Shown: positions 1-9,943 of the stretch, piece by piece
Position numbering within the stretch: position 1 is the stretch's first letter
How the letters are laid out: every line of letters begins with the position of its first letter
NCBI GenBank assembly: GCA_020631735.1
Contig: CM036159.1
Coordinates: 22,793,511-22,857,510, forward strand
Reading direction: 5' to 3'
DNA: 64,000 nt
Source: Saccharum officinarum
Lineage: Eukaryota > Streptophyta > Magnoliopsida > Poales > Poaceae
Position numbers and translations under genes: made by a program
The notes under the pieces: model-generated
Told to the model about the DNA's origin: nothing
Seen by the model: the letters and a program-made list of their open reading frames with translations, nothing else
The model's database searches: none

Positions 1-966
1 TTTCTAGCTAGTTTGAATAACCGCTTCAACCCTTAAAACTCTCAAAGCACGCGCCATCTTCCATATTTTGGCTTGCTGATGGCATGCATACCTGCAGGCA
101 CATGTCTAAAAATTGTTGATCCTGACACCTATACATGCCCGCCCAAGCAACCTAAACTTGCTGATCACCTAAAAAAAACTATCATTGGAGGTGCCAGATC
201 TCATGTTCATTCTCCTATATACCCTTGTTCTGCTTGTTTTTTTCTTATTACATGTTGTCAAGTAGGCATTCCTTATTTTAACCACTAGGGGCTTCTAACC
301 CCTCTTGTTCCTAAAAAAAACATAGGCCTTCTTGCTAGGGATATGCATCACAACTAGCTAGGTTGGCACAATTATATAGGTTTAATGCTGTATGCTCAAT
401 TTCATTCACCAAATGAACCGAAAGAATTTGTAGGAAATAAGGCAGGCGAACGTGGAAAAGGATGCTAAAGATGAAGCTTGGGATATCTTCAGATTCAGTG
501 GATGTTTTTGTTGTCACCGTGGAATTGTTTGCTAAGTGAAGTCGGTGAACAATGTTCCATGAGATATTCCATTTTGGCCATGAGAATTAATAAAGCTTTT
601 GGTTACTTCCATATGGATAGTACGTGCGAAGTTGTGCATTTTGTATACAATTGGGAGTTATAAATAGGCCCAGTTCCATTAGTTTACATGTTGTTTTGGT
701 AGCATGCAAATTAACTATGAGCTGTATAAAAGTATACTTATTCAAACAGAGTAGCTAGCTTATGTACATAAAGCCATAAAGGTAGTCAGTGAGAGGGTAA
801 TCTCAACCACCTCTCCTTCGCCACCTGTCATCCCCGAGAGTAGTTAACAACCATCAACTTCTTGCTGCCAAGCAGGCCGGGGGCCATGTATGTTTCTTGT
901 GCAAGTGTGTGGATACTGTGACAGTGTGAGACAAAGCCACTTGCTTATATCCTCTCATTCGTGTAG
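1..966. other. Intergenic, no gene recognised
   Basis: AT-rich sequence with only short open frames and no protein motif, splice-site series or terminal repeats that I can support. It ends where a MITE begins. Confidence 0.5.
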
Positions 967-1252
967 GGCCGTGTTTAGATCCAGACTTGGATGGCCGGAA
1001 TCGGCAAAAGTTGCTACAGTGTTCCTGTCGAAACACTATAGCAACTTTTGTTTTTTTAGTGCAAAAAATTGTTCAAAAAAATGATAAATTAGACTCAAAA
1101 TGTCCGTCTCGCAAAGTACAACAAAACTGTGCAATTAGTTTTTGATTTCATCTACATTTAGTACTCCATGCATTTGCCGATATTTTGATGTGATGAGGAA
1201 TCTCCTTTTTGTACAGTGGAATTTGGGGAGGAATTGGGAACTAAACAAGGCC
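967..1252. mobile_element. MITE, GGCC-TGTTTAG terminal-repeat family
   Basis: The left end reads GGCCGTGTTTAG and the right end CTAAACAAGGCC, an imperfect terminal inverted repeat. TAG flanks both sides as a possible 3-bp target duplication. Internal sequence around 1095-1190 closely matches the MITE at 8488-8762, so the two are one family. The 3-bp duplication would suit PIF/Harbinger-type (Tourist) or CACTA transposition, but TAG is not the usual Tourist target, so the superfamily is uncertain. No coding capacity. Confidence 0.65.
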
Positions 1253-1790
1253 TAGGTCTGGTCCATGATAGTATACTAGCTACTAGCAATTAGGCAAAGC
1301 CTATCCAGCTATCCCCAAAAGTTGAAAGGAGACTCGAAGAAAATCAGGGCTGCCTAGACTTAATAATGATATCACCGGAGTCTGACCTTACAATATTGAA
1401 ATTTCAGCGCGTCCAAGTCTAGCGTAGTATTGAAATTTCATCATCTGTAGCGCTCCGATTGGAACGTGGGAATCCTAGTTTTCTTTCCCAGTTCCTACGG
1501 TGACTAAACTTTGCAATTTGTGGGAACCGTACAAGATTATATCGGACTTTAACTGCAAGAGATCGAGAACAAAGTTAGGGTCGTTTTGGTCTACTTTGCT
1601 ATTCATTCATGGTTCTTTTGAATGGGTTGGCCAAGCATTTACTATTAATTAGTGACATACTAGTCTATCAACACATGAAGTTTTTTTTTTTGCAAACAGC
1701 ATAAGTACGTGAAGCTAGTGTCTAGTGCCTACAACTAACCAATCAAGAGTCGAAGGCAACCGGTCCAGTACCCCTCCGCGTCGCCCCCAG
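1253..1790. other. Intergenic, nothing recognised
   Basis: Mixed-composition DNA without convincing coding sequence or terminal repeats. A poly-T run lies near 1681-1691. Confidence 0.4.
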
Positions 1791-2144
1791 TGTCGGAGTT
1801 GTTCCAAATTCACTGCAGGATATAGACCGGGCTTCTGACGAAGCGAAGCGGAGGCCCGTCGCCGGAGGATATAGGCCGCGCCCCAGTGCACACACGAGGG
1901 TGCGGGGGGGGGGGCGGAGCCCCCCGCGGTACGGTATATATGCCCTTGCTAAGGTTTCGTGGAGACTTGGTTCTCTTGTAAGCCGCCACAGGCGTGTAAC
2001 CCAAAACTCTTGAGATGGTGAGATTGTTGCCGGCTGGTGCCCGTGATTTTTCCCCTTCGCATTGAAGGAGTTTTCCACGTAAATCGTGTGTCTCCGCTGT
2101 GATTGATTTCGTTTACTTCATATTTCTATACGTCGTTCATAACA
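1791..2144 (+). repeat. Candidate solo LTR (copia-like)
   Basis: The 354-bp segment starts TGTCGG and ends AACA. It contains a TATA-like stretch near 1933-1940 and is bordered by CCCAG on the left and CCTAG on the right, a 4/5 match to a 5-bp target duplication. The composition (GC-rich U3, TATA-like site, then a T-rich end) resembles short grass copia LTRs. No primer-binding site or polyprotein follows, so a solo LTR is the simplest reading. The boundaries rest on one imperfect duplication. Confidence 0.42.
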
Positions 2145-2984
2145 CCTAGGTGACGAGAGGGGCGCCCGCCGCCGCCAACCAGAGACCCTCGCCGCGCTCA
2201 GCTCCGGCCGCTGCCGCCATCATCCAGCGTGCGGCGGACTGCAGCGTCGCTCACAAGGTGCCTGCTTGCGCATCCTCTCCCCTTTTCTGCACTTCCACTT
2301 CTGTCTCTTCCTGCTCTCGTTGCCGTTCTTGGCTCCACGACCGGCCATGGTTTGGGGCGACTTCAAGGCAGATCCGCATGTGGGGAGCACGGATCCGTTT
2401 CCTGCACGCGTGGATCTATGTTGGTAGAGCCAGCGCAGCACAACGTCCCCGCCTTCTTCCCCCTCCCAGGACGCCTCCATCCTAGGCCCCGCATCACGCG
2501 GCGCTGCCAAGCGCTCGTCCTCTCGGGCGCGCGCGTCCCGACGGCTGCGGCCACTCGGTTCGGCTTGCTGGAGTCAGCGGCGGCACCGGTGGACGGGATC
2601 CATCATCTGTGCTCCGCCTGCGCGGGGCGGCCTTGGCTACGTGGGGTCATCCGACGGTCGGTTCTGGCCAGTTGCGACCTTCGGTGGTCGGATCCGCTCG
2701 GAATGGACCTGGAGTGTCAGGAAGGGGTGGCGGCCAGGGTAGTGCCTGGTGTCTATGGCTTGCGGGGCCAGGCTGTCCGCCGACCGGATCTTGGCCAGTT
2801 GCGGCCTCCGGCGTCCGGATATGCTCAGTCCGGGCCTGAGGCTTTCTGCAGTCCTCCTCCATGAGTCTCTAGAAGGATGCAGCGGGCGGGTTGCTTGAGG
2901 CTAGGGCAAAAGCCCGGACGACGACGTCTGCGGACGCCGCTCTCTCCATGGAGACGTCCTCTTCATTCCTCTTCTCCTGCCTTG
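2145..2984. other. GC-rich unassigned sequence
   Basis: Strongly GC-rich DNA with overlapping open frames on both strands, which is expected from composition alone. Partly repeated phrases such as GGCCAGTTGCG occur near 2665 and 2793. No conserved domain is recognised. It leads directly into the tandem array at 2985. Confidence 0.4.
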
Positions 2985-3910
2985 CTGGCGCGGACGATTG
3001 CCGGTGCACGCCTCCCACTTTCGCGGGCAAGTCCGGAAACGGTTCCGCACGATGTGGCGGTGATCGACATCCCCTCCATCCAGGCGTGGACGCTTGCCAG
3101 AGCGCGCCTCCCACCGTAGTGGGTGAGCTCGGGAACGGCTCCACGCGGTGTGGCGGCAGTCGGCACCCCACCCTCCTTCCAGGCGCCAAGACTTGCCAGC
3201 AGCGGCCGTACAACCCCCCTTAGTCCAGGTGTGCATGCTTGCCCGTGCGTGCCTCCCACTAGCACGGGCGAGTCCGAGTATGGCTCTGCACGGTGTGGCG
3301 ACGGCTGGCAACTAGCCCCCCTCCCCGTCCAGACGTGGACGCTTGCTGATGCGCGCCTCCCACCAACGCGGGCGAGTCCGCTAATGGCTCCACGCGGTGT
3401 GGCAGCGGCCGGCGCCACTCGTCCAGACATGGACGCTTGCCGGTGCGCGCCTCCCACCAATGCGGGCGAGTCCGAGAACGGCTCCGCGCGGTGTGGCAGC
3501 GACTGACATCCCCTTCGTCCAGGCGCGGACGCTTGCCGGTGCGCGCCTCCCACCAACATGGGCGAGTCTAGGAATGGCTCCGCAAGGAGTGGCGGCGACC
3601 GGCACCCCCTCTCTTCCAGGCGTGGATGTTTGCTGGTGCGCGCCTCCCACCATCATGGGCAAGTCCGGGAACGACTCCGTGCGGTGTAGCGGCGGCACCC
3701 CCTCTCTCCGTCCAGATGCGGGCGCTTGCTGGTGCGCGCCTCCCACCGTTGTGGGTGAGTCCGGTAACGGCTTCGCGCGTTGTGGCGGCGACCGGCACCC
3801 CCCTTCCTCCATCCAGGCGTGAACGCTTGCCGGTGCGTGCCTCCCACTGTCGCTGGGCGAGTTTGGAAATGGCTCCGCGCGGTGTGGCAGCGACCGGCCC
3901 CTCCCCTCCA
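2985..3910. repeat. GC-rich minisatellite, about 10 copies of a ~95-105 bp unit
   Basis: The core GCGCGCCTCCCAC (with variants) recurs near 3009, 3104, 3246, 3351, 3447, 3541, 3636, 3737 and 3836. Most spacings are 94-105 bp; one interval is about 142 bp. Each unit also carries a GGACGCTTGCCGG-type phrase before the core and a CGCGGTGTGGCGGCGAC-type phrase after it. Open frames of 100-200 codons exist on both strands, but they simply follow the repeat and show no known domain. I read it as tandem DNA rather than a gene. Confidence 0.75.
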
Positions 3911-4276
3911 TCGTGGTGCAGCTACCCTCTGACACAAGGCTCGGGCGAAAGCCTTGCCAAGCTCCTGCTTGGCTAACGATGATTATGTTCTGGCGTCATT
4001 CACCTCCTTGAAGGCATCGTCGAAGGGCTCTTGTGCATTGGTGTGGTAGTATTTGTATTTCACCAATGTATATATGGTCTTGCCACTTAGTGTTTGGGCA
4101 TCTTGTTGTTTTTCTTTTTTCCTCCTCAACGTTTGTAAAACATATAACGAGTCGATTTGAGGCTGTATCAATATATATTCATGTGGAGAGTAATCCCCCC
4201 GATGACATTCAAAAAATCCAATCAAAATTATTTAATTTTCGCTCGGTCGCTCTTTGATTTATTTTCTAACATGCTA
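3911..4276. other. Unassigned flank of the minisatellite
   Basis: GC content falls across this stretch. The phrase GGCTCGGGCGAAAGCC at 3941-3956 echoes a GGCAAAAGCC-type phrase near 2905, left of the array, so array and flanks may belong to one larger repeat. No gene recognised. Confidence 0.35.
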
Positions 4277-4552
4277 CTCCATCTGTCTCACAAAGCTTGA
4301 CGTTGGAGAATTGGTCACGCAGAACAAGGTTGAGGTTAAAAGACTTGACATACCCTATACTTCTAATTTGACACCACCACAGCACCACACACAACACCGT
4401 TTTTTATTCACCTCCTGTGACGGAAAGGAGTAGCTAAGCAGGGGATGGATGGACTGATAGGACAACTAGCCTAGCGTAGAACTGCAACAACATCATTCTT
4501 TTTGGTACATATTTTGAATGCTATAATATCCAATATTATGGGACGGAGAGAG
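4277..4552. mobile_element. Degenerate Stowaway-like MITE
   Basis: The left end CTCCATCTGTCTC and right end GGGACGGAGAGAG resemble the Stowaway terminal repeat CTCCCTCCGTCC. Both sides have TA. The interior is AT-rich and non-coding. The mismatches suggest an older copy than those at 5767 and 6897. Confidence 0.6.
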
Positions 4553-4795
4553 TAGTTCTTTTGTTACGGCTGTGATTATGGGGCTCTATATATGCGATTC
4601 AAATCTAGACGGTAGCATACATGACACAAATATAGTTGTATATTGCTTGTTCACTATGTATGGGATGTATGATGAAGTGTTGCCTAATGAGGCTTTGGGG
4701 ATGTCGCCGTGATGGCCTTTTGGGGTTGTCGATCTAGCCTAGGACCACTGCCCTCTTTATATAGTCTGAGGAGCAGAGTTACAAGGTTGGTTGGT

Positions 4796-5742
4796 GAGTG
4801 CTTCAAGGCTTGATTCCATGCCAAGCTATTCTGGCCAACAGACACATCTCTAACGTGTCTAGTTGTCCGGTGTGCCAAAACAGGGCGGAAGATATCAAAC
4901 ATATATTTTTCACGTGCGACCAAGCAAGAGCTGTTTGGAGATCGGTAGGAGTTTGGGAAAAGATAGAACAACTTCTGGTTACCGACTGCTCGGGTTCTAT
5001 TATTTTAGAAGAATGTATTAGAAGAGGAGTGAAAGTTCAAGCTTTGCAAGTAGGATTTCCAGAGTTGGTCCTAACAGGAGGCTAGTATCTATGGTGGGAA
5101 AGAAGGCAGTTGGTGCACGGTGAAAGCATCCAACGACCATCAAGGTCTAGCCTATCAATTGCTACTCTCACAAAGAATTACAAAATGGCTGCACAGAAGG
5201 GTGTCAAGATCAGGCAAGGATGGAGAAAACCACCAGAAGATGTGGTGATGCTAAACATTGATGCTTCATTCGATGAGGACATGGGATGCCGGGGTATGGG
5301 AGCCATCATCAGAGATAGTTCAGGCGCCATGGTGGTAGCTTCAAATAATTTTATCTCCCATGTGGTTGATGCGCCTATGGCCGAAGCATATGCTCTCAAG
5401 GAAGGATTGATGTTAGCATAACATGTAGGATGCAACCGGGTGATTTGTCCAATCTGACTGCATGGAGGTGGTTGACATTATGGGCGATGGAGGATTTATA
5501 GCTAATTCAGCAGCGGCTATATATGATGAATGTAATACATCTGGTTAGAAGTCTAGGAGATCTCCATCAAGCATTGCGCCAGGCAAAAACCAAGTGACTC
5601 ATGAATTGGCGAAGCGAGCTATGATTTCCAAAAATTATTGTATTTGGGACGATGATCCCCCTAGCTTTATTGTTGACCTTCTTTCAAATGATGTAACAAT
5701 TCTTGATCAATAAAGCTTTGTTGCTTGGTTTTGTCAAAAGAA
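4796..5742 (+). mobile_element. 5'-truncated LINE (L1-type) insertion with 13-bp TSD
   Basis: The insertion is bounded by perfect 13-bp direct repeats AAGGTTGGTTGGT at 4783-4795 and 5743-5755. It encodes the end of a LINE ORF2: a zinc-binding RT-associated region, then an RNase H-like region. An AATAAA-like site (5709-5714) and a short A-rich tail precede the right repeat. The truncated 5' end with a variable-length TSD is the hallmark of target-primed reverse transcription. No RT active-site motif is present because of the truncation. Confidence 0.82.
4798..5713 (+). pseudogene. LINE ORF2 C-terminal remnant (zf-RVT + RNase H-like)
   Basis: The first part has a CPVC...H...C-type zinc-binding pattern with IKHIFFTC and AVW signatures of the zf-RVT region that follows plant LINE reverse transcriptases. 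The second part, from about 5215, reads as the plant RNase H-like domain: NIDASF, GAIIRDSSG and AEAYALKEG phrases, with catalytic-type Asp and Glu visible. A TAG at about 5082 separates the two parts. A TAA at 5419-5421 and a frame change interrupt the RNase H part, which resumes with a VTHELAKRA phrase and ends at TAA 5711-5713. The breaks make it non-functional. Confidence 0.78.
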
Positions 5743-5766
5743 AAGGTTGGTTGGTTTTCTTTCTTA

Positions 5767-6026
5767 CTCCCTCCGTCTACAAAAGAATGTAATTCTCGTT
5801 TTTCGAGAAGTCAAACGATTTGAATTTTGACTAAAGTTATATAAAAATATACTAGCGTTCATGATACAAAATAAATATCATTAATTAGATTAGTTATAGA
5901 ATGTATTTTCATAATAAATTTATTTGAAGACATAAAAGCTAATACTATTTATTATAAACTTAGTCAAAGTTAAGCTAGTTTGACTGGCACGGATTCCATA
6001 ATTACATTCTTTTGTGAACGGAGGGG
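5767..6026. mobile_element. Stowaway-like MITE
   Basis: Ends are CTCCCTCCGTC and the complementary GAACGGAGGGG, with TA on both sides (5765-5766 and 6027-6028). The interior (TTCTCGTTTTTCGAGAAGTC and an AT-rich middle) matches the copy at 9557. About 260 bp, non-coding. Confidence 0.85.
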
Positions 6027-6028
6027 TA

Positions 6029-6894
6029 CAAAGATTGGTTTCCTAGTTCTATTACAATAAGAATCGCAATAGATCAAGGAAGGTACATGCCTATGTCTGG
6101 TGTAACAAGTCCATGGAAAAAAAACTCGTGTAGATGTAGATGAGTAGTAAGCTCAGTCACCCTATGTCTAAGGGCTGGATATGTCCAGAATGATGATACC
6201 CGAGGGTCGTATAATCAGCAGTAGAGAACTCGACTCCTTCACTATCCAACTGTTATATATAGCCTTGATGTCGTCTCGACCTAAGCCAAATTTTAGCTTC
6301 CTCCGTTGAACAAGTACTATATCAAGTTATGCCCTAATGGGTGCTCCTCTTCGTTGCTTGTAGGAAGGTCACGAAGGACTCGGTGAGTCCATCCTGAAAA
6401 GGCAAAATTTCTGGTCATTTTAGTTTTTTCTTCAAAACCAATAATTCCTAAAGTAACTCGGTCTCGGCCATCACCTCCGCAAAAGTTCCGGCTTCCGATT
6501 TTGTCTGGACGGAATGTCTGTTTCCCGTAGAAAACGTTTCTGTTCGCATGTTGATCTTGTCTTTGTCCGTTTCCTTTTTATTCTTTCCAGTTTTCTCCAT
6601 CAGATAGAACCACACGTTCAATTTTGTACGTGATTTTTTATCTTTTCTCTCTCCCTTTTTTATAAACAAAAATAGTAAATAAAAAATAGTTAGAAGAAAA
6701 AACAATACGTGAGATGAATCTTCAATACGTGACCTTTTTTTGTTTTTTCTCTTTTTTGTCTCCAATTTTTTTATAACAGAAAAATAAATAATAAATATAG
6801 TATATGGAATCATCGAACCTTTATTCTTCTCTAATGAACAAATCATGACTTAGACCTTAAGCCGTTTGTCATCCAAACTAATAATATATATATA
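6029..6894. other. Intergenic, no gene recognised
   Basis: AT-rich DNA. One 132-codon minus-strand open frame at 6448-6846 is lysine-rich and low in complexity, which A/T runs would produce by themselves. No domain is recognised and no element ends are visible. Confidence 0.4.
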
Positions 6895-6896
6895 TA

Positions 6897-7150
6897 CTCC
6901 CTCCGTCCCAAAAAAAAGAGTCATTCTCGCTCCCCAAAAAGTCAACAACTTTTAACTTTGACCAAATATATTTAACAAAATATTAATATTTATGGTACAT
7001 AATTAGTATCATTAGGTAGATCTTTGAATATACTTTCATAATAAACTTATTTAAAGATATAAATGTTGCACGTATTTTCTACAAACGTAGTCAAAGTTGA
7101 GAAAGTTTGACCAGCACGCTTCCCACAGCGACTCTTTATATGGGACGGAG
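6897..7150. mobile_element. Stowaway-like MITE
   Basis: Begins CTCCCTCCGTCCC and ends GGGACGGAG, flanked by TA at 6895-6896 and 7151-7152. The AT-rich interior carries the same GTCAACTTTT/TTGACC phrases as the other copies. 254 bp. Confidence 0.87.
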
Positions 7151-7373
7151 TAGTATCTATATACCTTAAAGATGTAGAATTTTTTTCCGTCACTTCTAGA
7201 AACTCACCTCGAGACTTGAGTTCATCCTCCACATGTCAGTAAAACCCAAATCCGATATCATAACCCTATCATGCCCTTACGCCCTATGTGTACTATATGG
7301 ACCCCGACTCATGATCCGTGCTCATAAGAGTTCGAATAACTCGCGTATGAGGTACGATTCCAAGACATATTAA

Positions 7374-7629
7374 GGGCCTCTTTGGGAGGGCTCTGGCCGG
7401 CTCTGGCTTCACCTGCGAAAATACTGTTCACGACACTGTAGCAGCGCGAGAACGGAGCCGGAGGAGCCAGAAAAACGAGCTTCTCTGGCTCCGGTGAACA
7501 GTCACGCGTGTCAGTGAGAGAGGGAGATGAGGAGAGAGAAAACTGGCTCCGGTGAACAGTGTTCTACAGTGATCCACCGGGGTGGTGTCAGGGGAGCCGG
7601 AGCCGCCCGGAGCCCTCCCAAAGAGGCTC
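7374..7629. mobile_element. MITE with GGGCCTCTTTGGGAGGGCTC terminus
   Basis: Left end GGGCCTCTTTGGGAGGGCTC and right end GAGCCCTCCCAAAGAGGCTC are near-perfect inverted repeats. TAA borders both sides (7371-7373 and 7630-7632), which fits the TWA target of PIF/Harbinger Tourist-type MITEs. The interior repeats the phrase CTGGCTCCGGTGAACAGT. 256 bp, non-coding. Confidence 0.82.
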
Positions 7630-7727
7630 TAAGTTCCGTTGCAACGCACGGGCATGTTTGCTAGTACCTTAAAAAAGGACTCGACCGAGTAATATGTATC
7701 ATGGGGGAAGCATATATATCTCGGTAA

Positions 7728-7868
7728 GGCCTTGTTTAGATACTCATCATGTATCCATCTCAATCCATATGTGTTGGATTTATTTAGCATGGAATTTAAA
7801 CTAAATTCCACACTAAAACACTTCAACACAAATGAATTGAGTTAGATACATGAGTATCAAATAAGTCC
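7728..7868. mobile_element. Short Tourist-like MITE
   Basis: Ends GGCCTTGTTTAGATACT and AGTATCAAATAAGTCC form an inverted repeat flanked by TAA on both sides. The interior is also self-complementary (GGAATTTAAACTAAATTCC), so the whole 141 bp can fold into one hairpin. Confidence 0.75.
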
Positions 7869-8023
7869 TAATTGAGCTAATAATAAGTTAGTCCAAGTGG
7901 TATATCTAGTCGTTCTAGCAGGTGTCCAGTGCCCCAATGAGCTATAGATTGGGGTAATATCCGAGTAAAATGTATTTTCATAAGTGGGTGTGGGTGGCAA
8001 AGTGCCCCCAATGACCTTAAGAG

Positions 8024-8209
8024 AGTACTTTCTGACAACCACCACCTCTTTAATTAAATAAAATAACATGTCTCCATAAATCAATTTTATAGTAATCCAA
8101 GTACACTAATATAAGACAGTACTTCCTGACAACCACCTCTTTAATTAAATAAAACAGCATGTCTCCATAAATCAATTTTATAGTAATGCAAGTACATTAA
8201 TATAAAATG
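8024..8209. repeat. 94-bp tandem duplication
   Basis: Two adjacent copies begin AGTACTTTCTGACAACC at 8024 and AGTACTTCCTGACAACC at 8118. They share a long near-identical interior (TTTAATTAAATAAAA, then ATGTCTCCATAAATC). Only a few substitutions separate them, suggesting a recent local duplication. The rest of 7869-8487 shows nothing recognisable. Confidence 0.8.
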
Positions 8210-8487
8210 AAATCCCTGGACCTTCAATTTCTTCCAAATGCTGTGCATCACATGCTGATCTGAGAAACAAAAACTATACAATGGTGACTTGGGGAAGTGG
8301 TGGTCAGTTGCATCTGGGGGCCGGTGGGTCAAAAGTTTTGTTTTGCTATCAATGAGAATCTAGTGACAGAAATACGATCTTAATGACCACAAGGTAACCT
8401 AGCTAGCTAGTCATTACTCCAAGGGAAGGACGTGTACATGTGAGCTTTTCAAATGTACTCCCTACTCCTCCGACTACTGATGAGATG

Positions 8488-8762
8488 GGCCTGGTTTAGT
8501 TGGCCGAATCTGGCGCCGCCGGATTCACTGTTTATCATTGGAGTGCACTGTGGTATTTCGTTTGTATTTGTTAAAAAATGTCCAAACATTGACTAATTAG
8601 GTTTAAAACGTTCGTCTCGTAAAGTACAATAAAATTATGTAATTAGTTTTTGATTTCATTTACATTTAGTACTTCATGCATGTGCCAGCATTTTAATGTG
8701 ATGAAAATCTTTTTTTATATATAGTGCTAAATTATGGATTCTCGAGGAAACTAAACACGGCC
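8488..8762. mobile_element. MITE, GGCC-TGTTTAG terminal-repeat family
   Basis: Ends GGCCTGGTTTAG and CTAAACACGGCC are imperfect inverted repeats with ATG on each side as a possible 3-bp duplication. The interior around 8600-8700 (CGTCTCGTAAAGTACAA and onward) matches that of 967-1252, showing shared ancestry. Confidence 0.7.
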
Positions 8763-9554
8763 ATGTTCCGATGGATCCAGATGCACGGAGTGTATAGTTA
8801 ATAAGCTTGGGGAAATCCTGACATTAATCATCGGCCGGATCGGATATGAATATATATGATGCCGTCGTCCCTCGTCCTCGTCCCAGTAGTGCATCGATCG
8901 ATCGCCACTCGCCAGTTATTGGATGTAGGTAGAGACTGCAATGCAATGCAAGCTGTCAGAGGGAAAATAATCACGTACGTACGACCCTGCATGAGATCCG
9001 GTAGTACAGCTCTACTGCTCTACTAGTAGCTGCCATGACATGTTTCCATGTGATTGCTGACCGAAAGGATGGGCAATGCTACCATCAGAGCATGACGTAC
9101 TATTATATACGATCGATCGAGCGCCAAAGACGGATGAATCGGAATAAGGCATGCATGCGAGGAAAAAAAACACACTCCCTGTGTAGTCAACTGGACTTGA
9201 GGTTTCAGACAAGAAACTAAAAGAAAGTAGAAAAAACACTCCCTCTAGGTTTATTGTCTGAAAGATCAAGCAAATTAAACCTGCATTCTAAGCTATAAGA
9301 CGTTTTGTCTTTAGATCTAGAAGAGACGAGGTAGCACTATTCATATTCAGTAGCAGCAGTAGACCAGTAGCGTGGGACTGAAAATGGTTAAAGACGAGAA
9401 GATATCATGGGTACTGTAGCAAGGGATCTCCAACGTAACGTCCAATTCTAGAGGGGCGGGGCAGGCATGTGCATATACTATATCGTAATGAACATCGTGT
9501 AGAAACAGTGCCTATATATTATATATTGAGAGCTATCCTGATTTATATGCATGG
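8763..9554. other. Intergenic, no gene recognised
   Basis: Ordinary mixed-composition DNA with short purposeless open frames on both strands. No terminal repeats, splice-site series or protein motif found. Confidence 0.4.
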
Positions 9555-9556
9555 TA

Positions 9557-9840
9557 CTCCCTCCGTCCTTTTTTTTATCTATTATCCTCGTTTTCCGAGA
9601 AGTCAAACCTAACCAATTTTAACCAAATATATATAAAAATAATAATAATATTTATAGTACATAATTAGGATCATTAAATAGATCGTTGAATTTATTTATA
9701 ATAGTTTCATAAAAAAATTATTTATAATAAACTTATTTGAAGATACAAATGTTGCTACTATTGTCTATAAACTTAGTCCAGCTTAACAAATTTTGACTAA
9801 CACGCTTCCCATAGCGTTCGATAATAAAAAAATGGAGGAG
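9557..9840. mobile_element. Stowaway-like MITE
   Basis: Starts CTCCCTCCGTCC and ends with a degenerate ATGGAGGAG, with TA on both sides. The TTTTCCGAGAAGTC phrase and the AT-rich middle match the copy at 5767. 284 bp. Confidence 0.8.
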
Positions 9841-9943
9841 TATATATATATGTATACATATGATATATACTCTCTCTATGTATATCCTGATATAGGATGA
9901 ATTCATTAATCCGATGCACTGGAGCTGCAGCGGCGGTCAGTGG

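Noticed and set aside
2985..3910. CRISPR-like array
   Set aside because: Eukaryotic context, units of about 95-105 bp that are repetitive throughout, and no unique spacers or cas genes.
2869..3976. Several 100-200 codon open frames on both strands over the minisatellite
   Set aside because: All are translations of a non-coding-looking tandem array, open in many frames at once. No recognisable protein.
6448..6846. A 132-codon lysine-rich minus-strand protein
   Set aside because: Low-complexity product of A/T runs; no start context or domain support.
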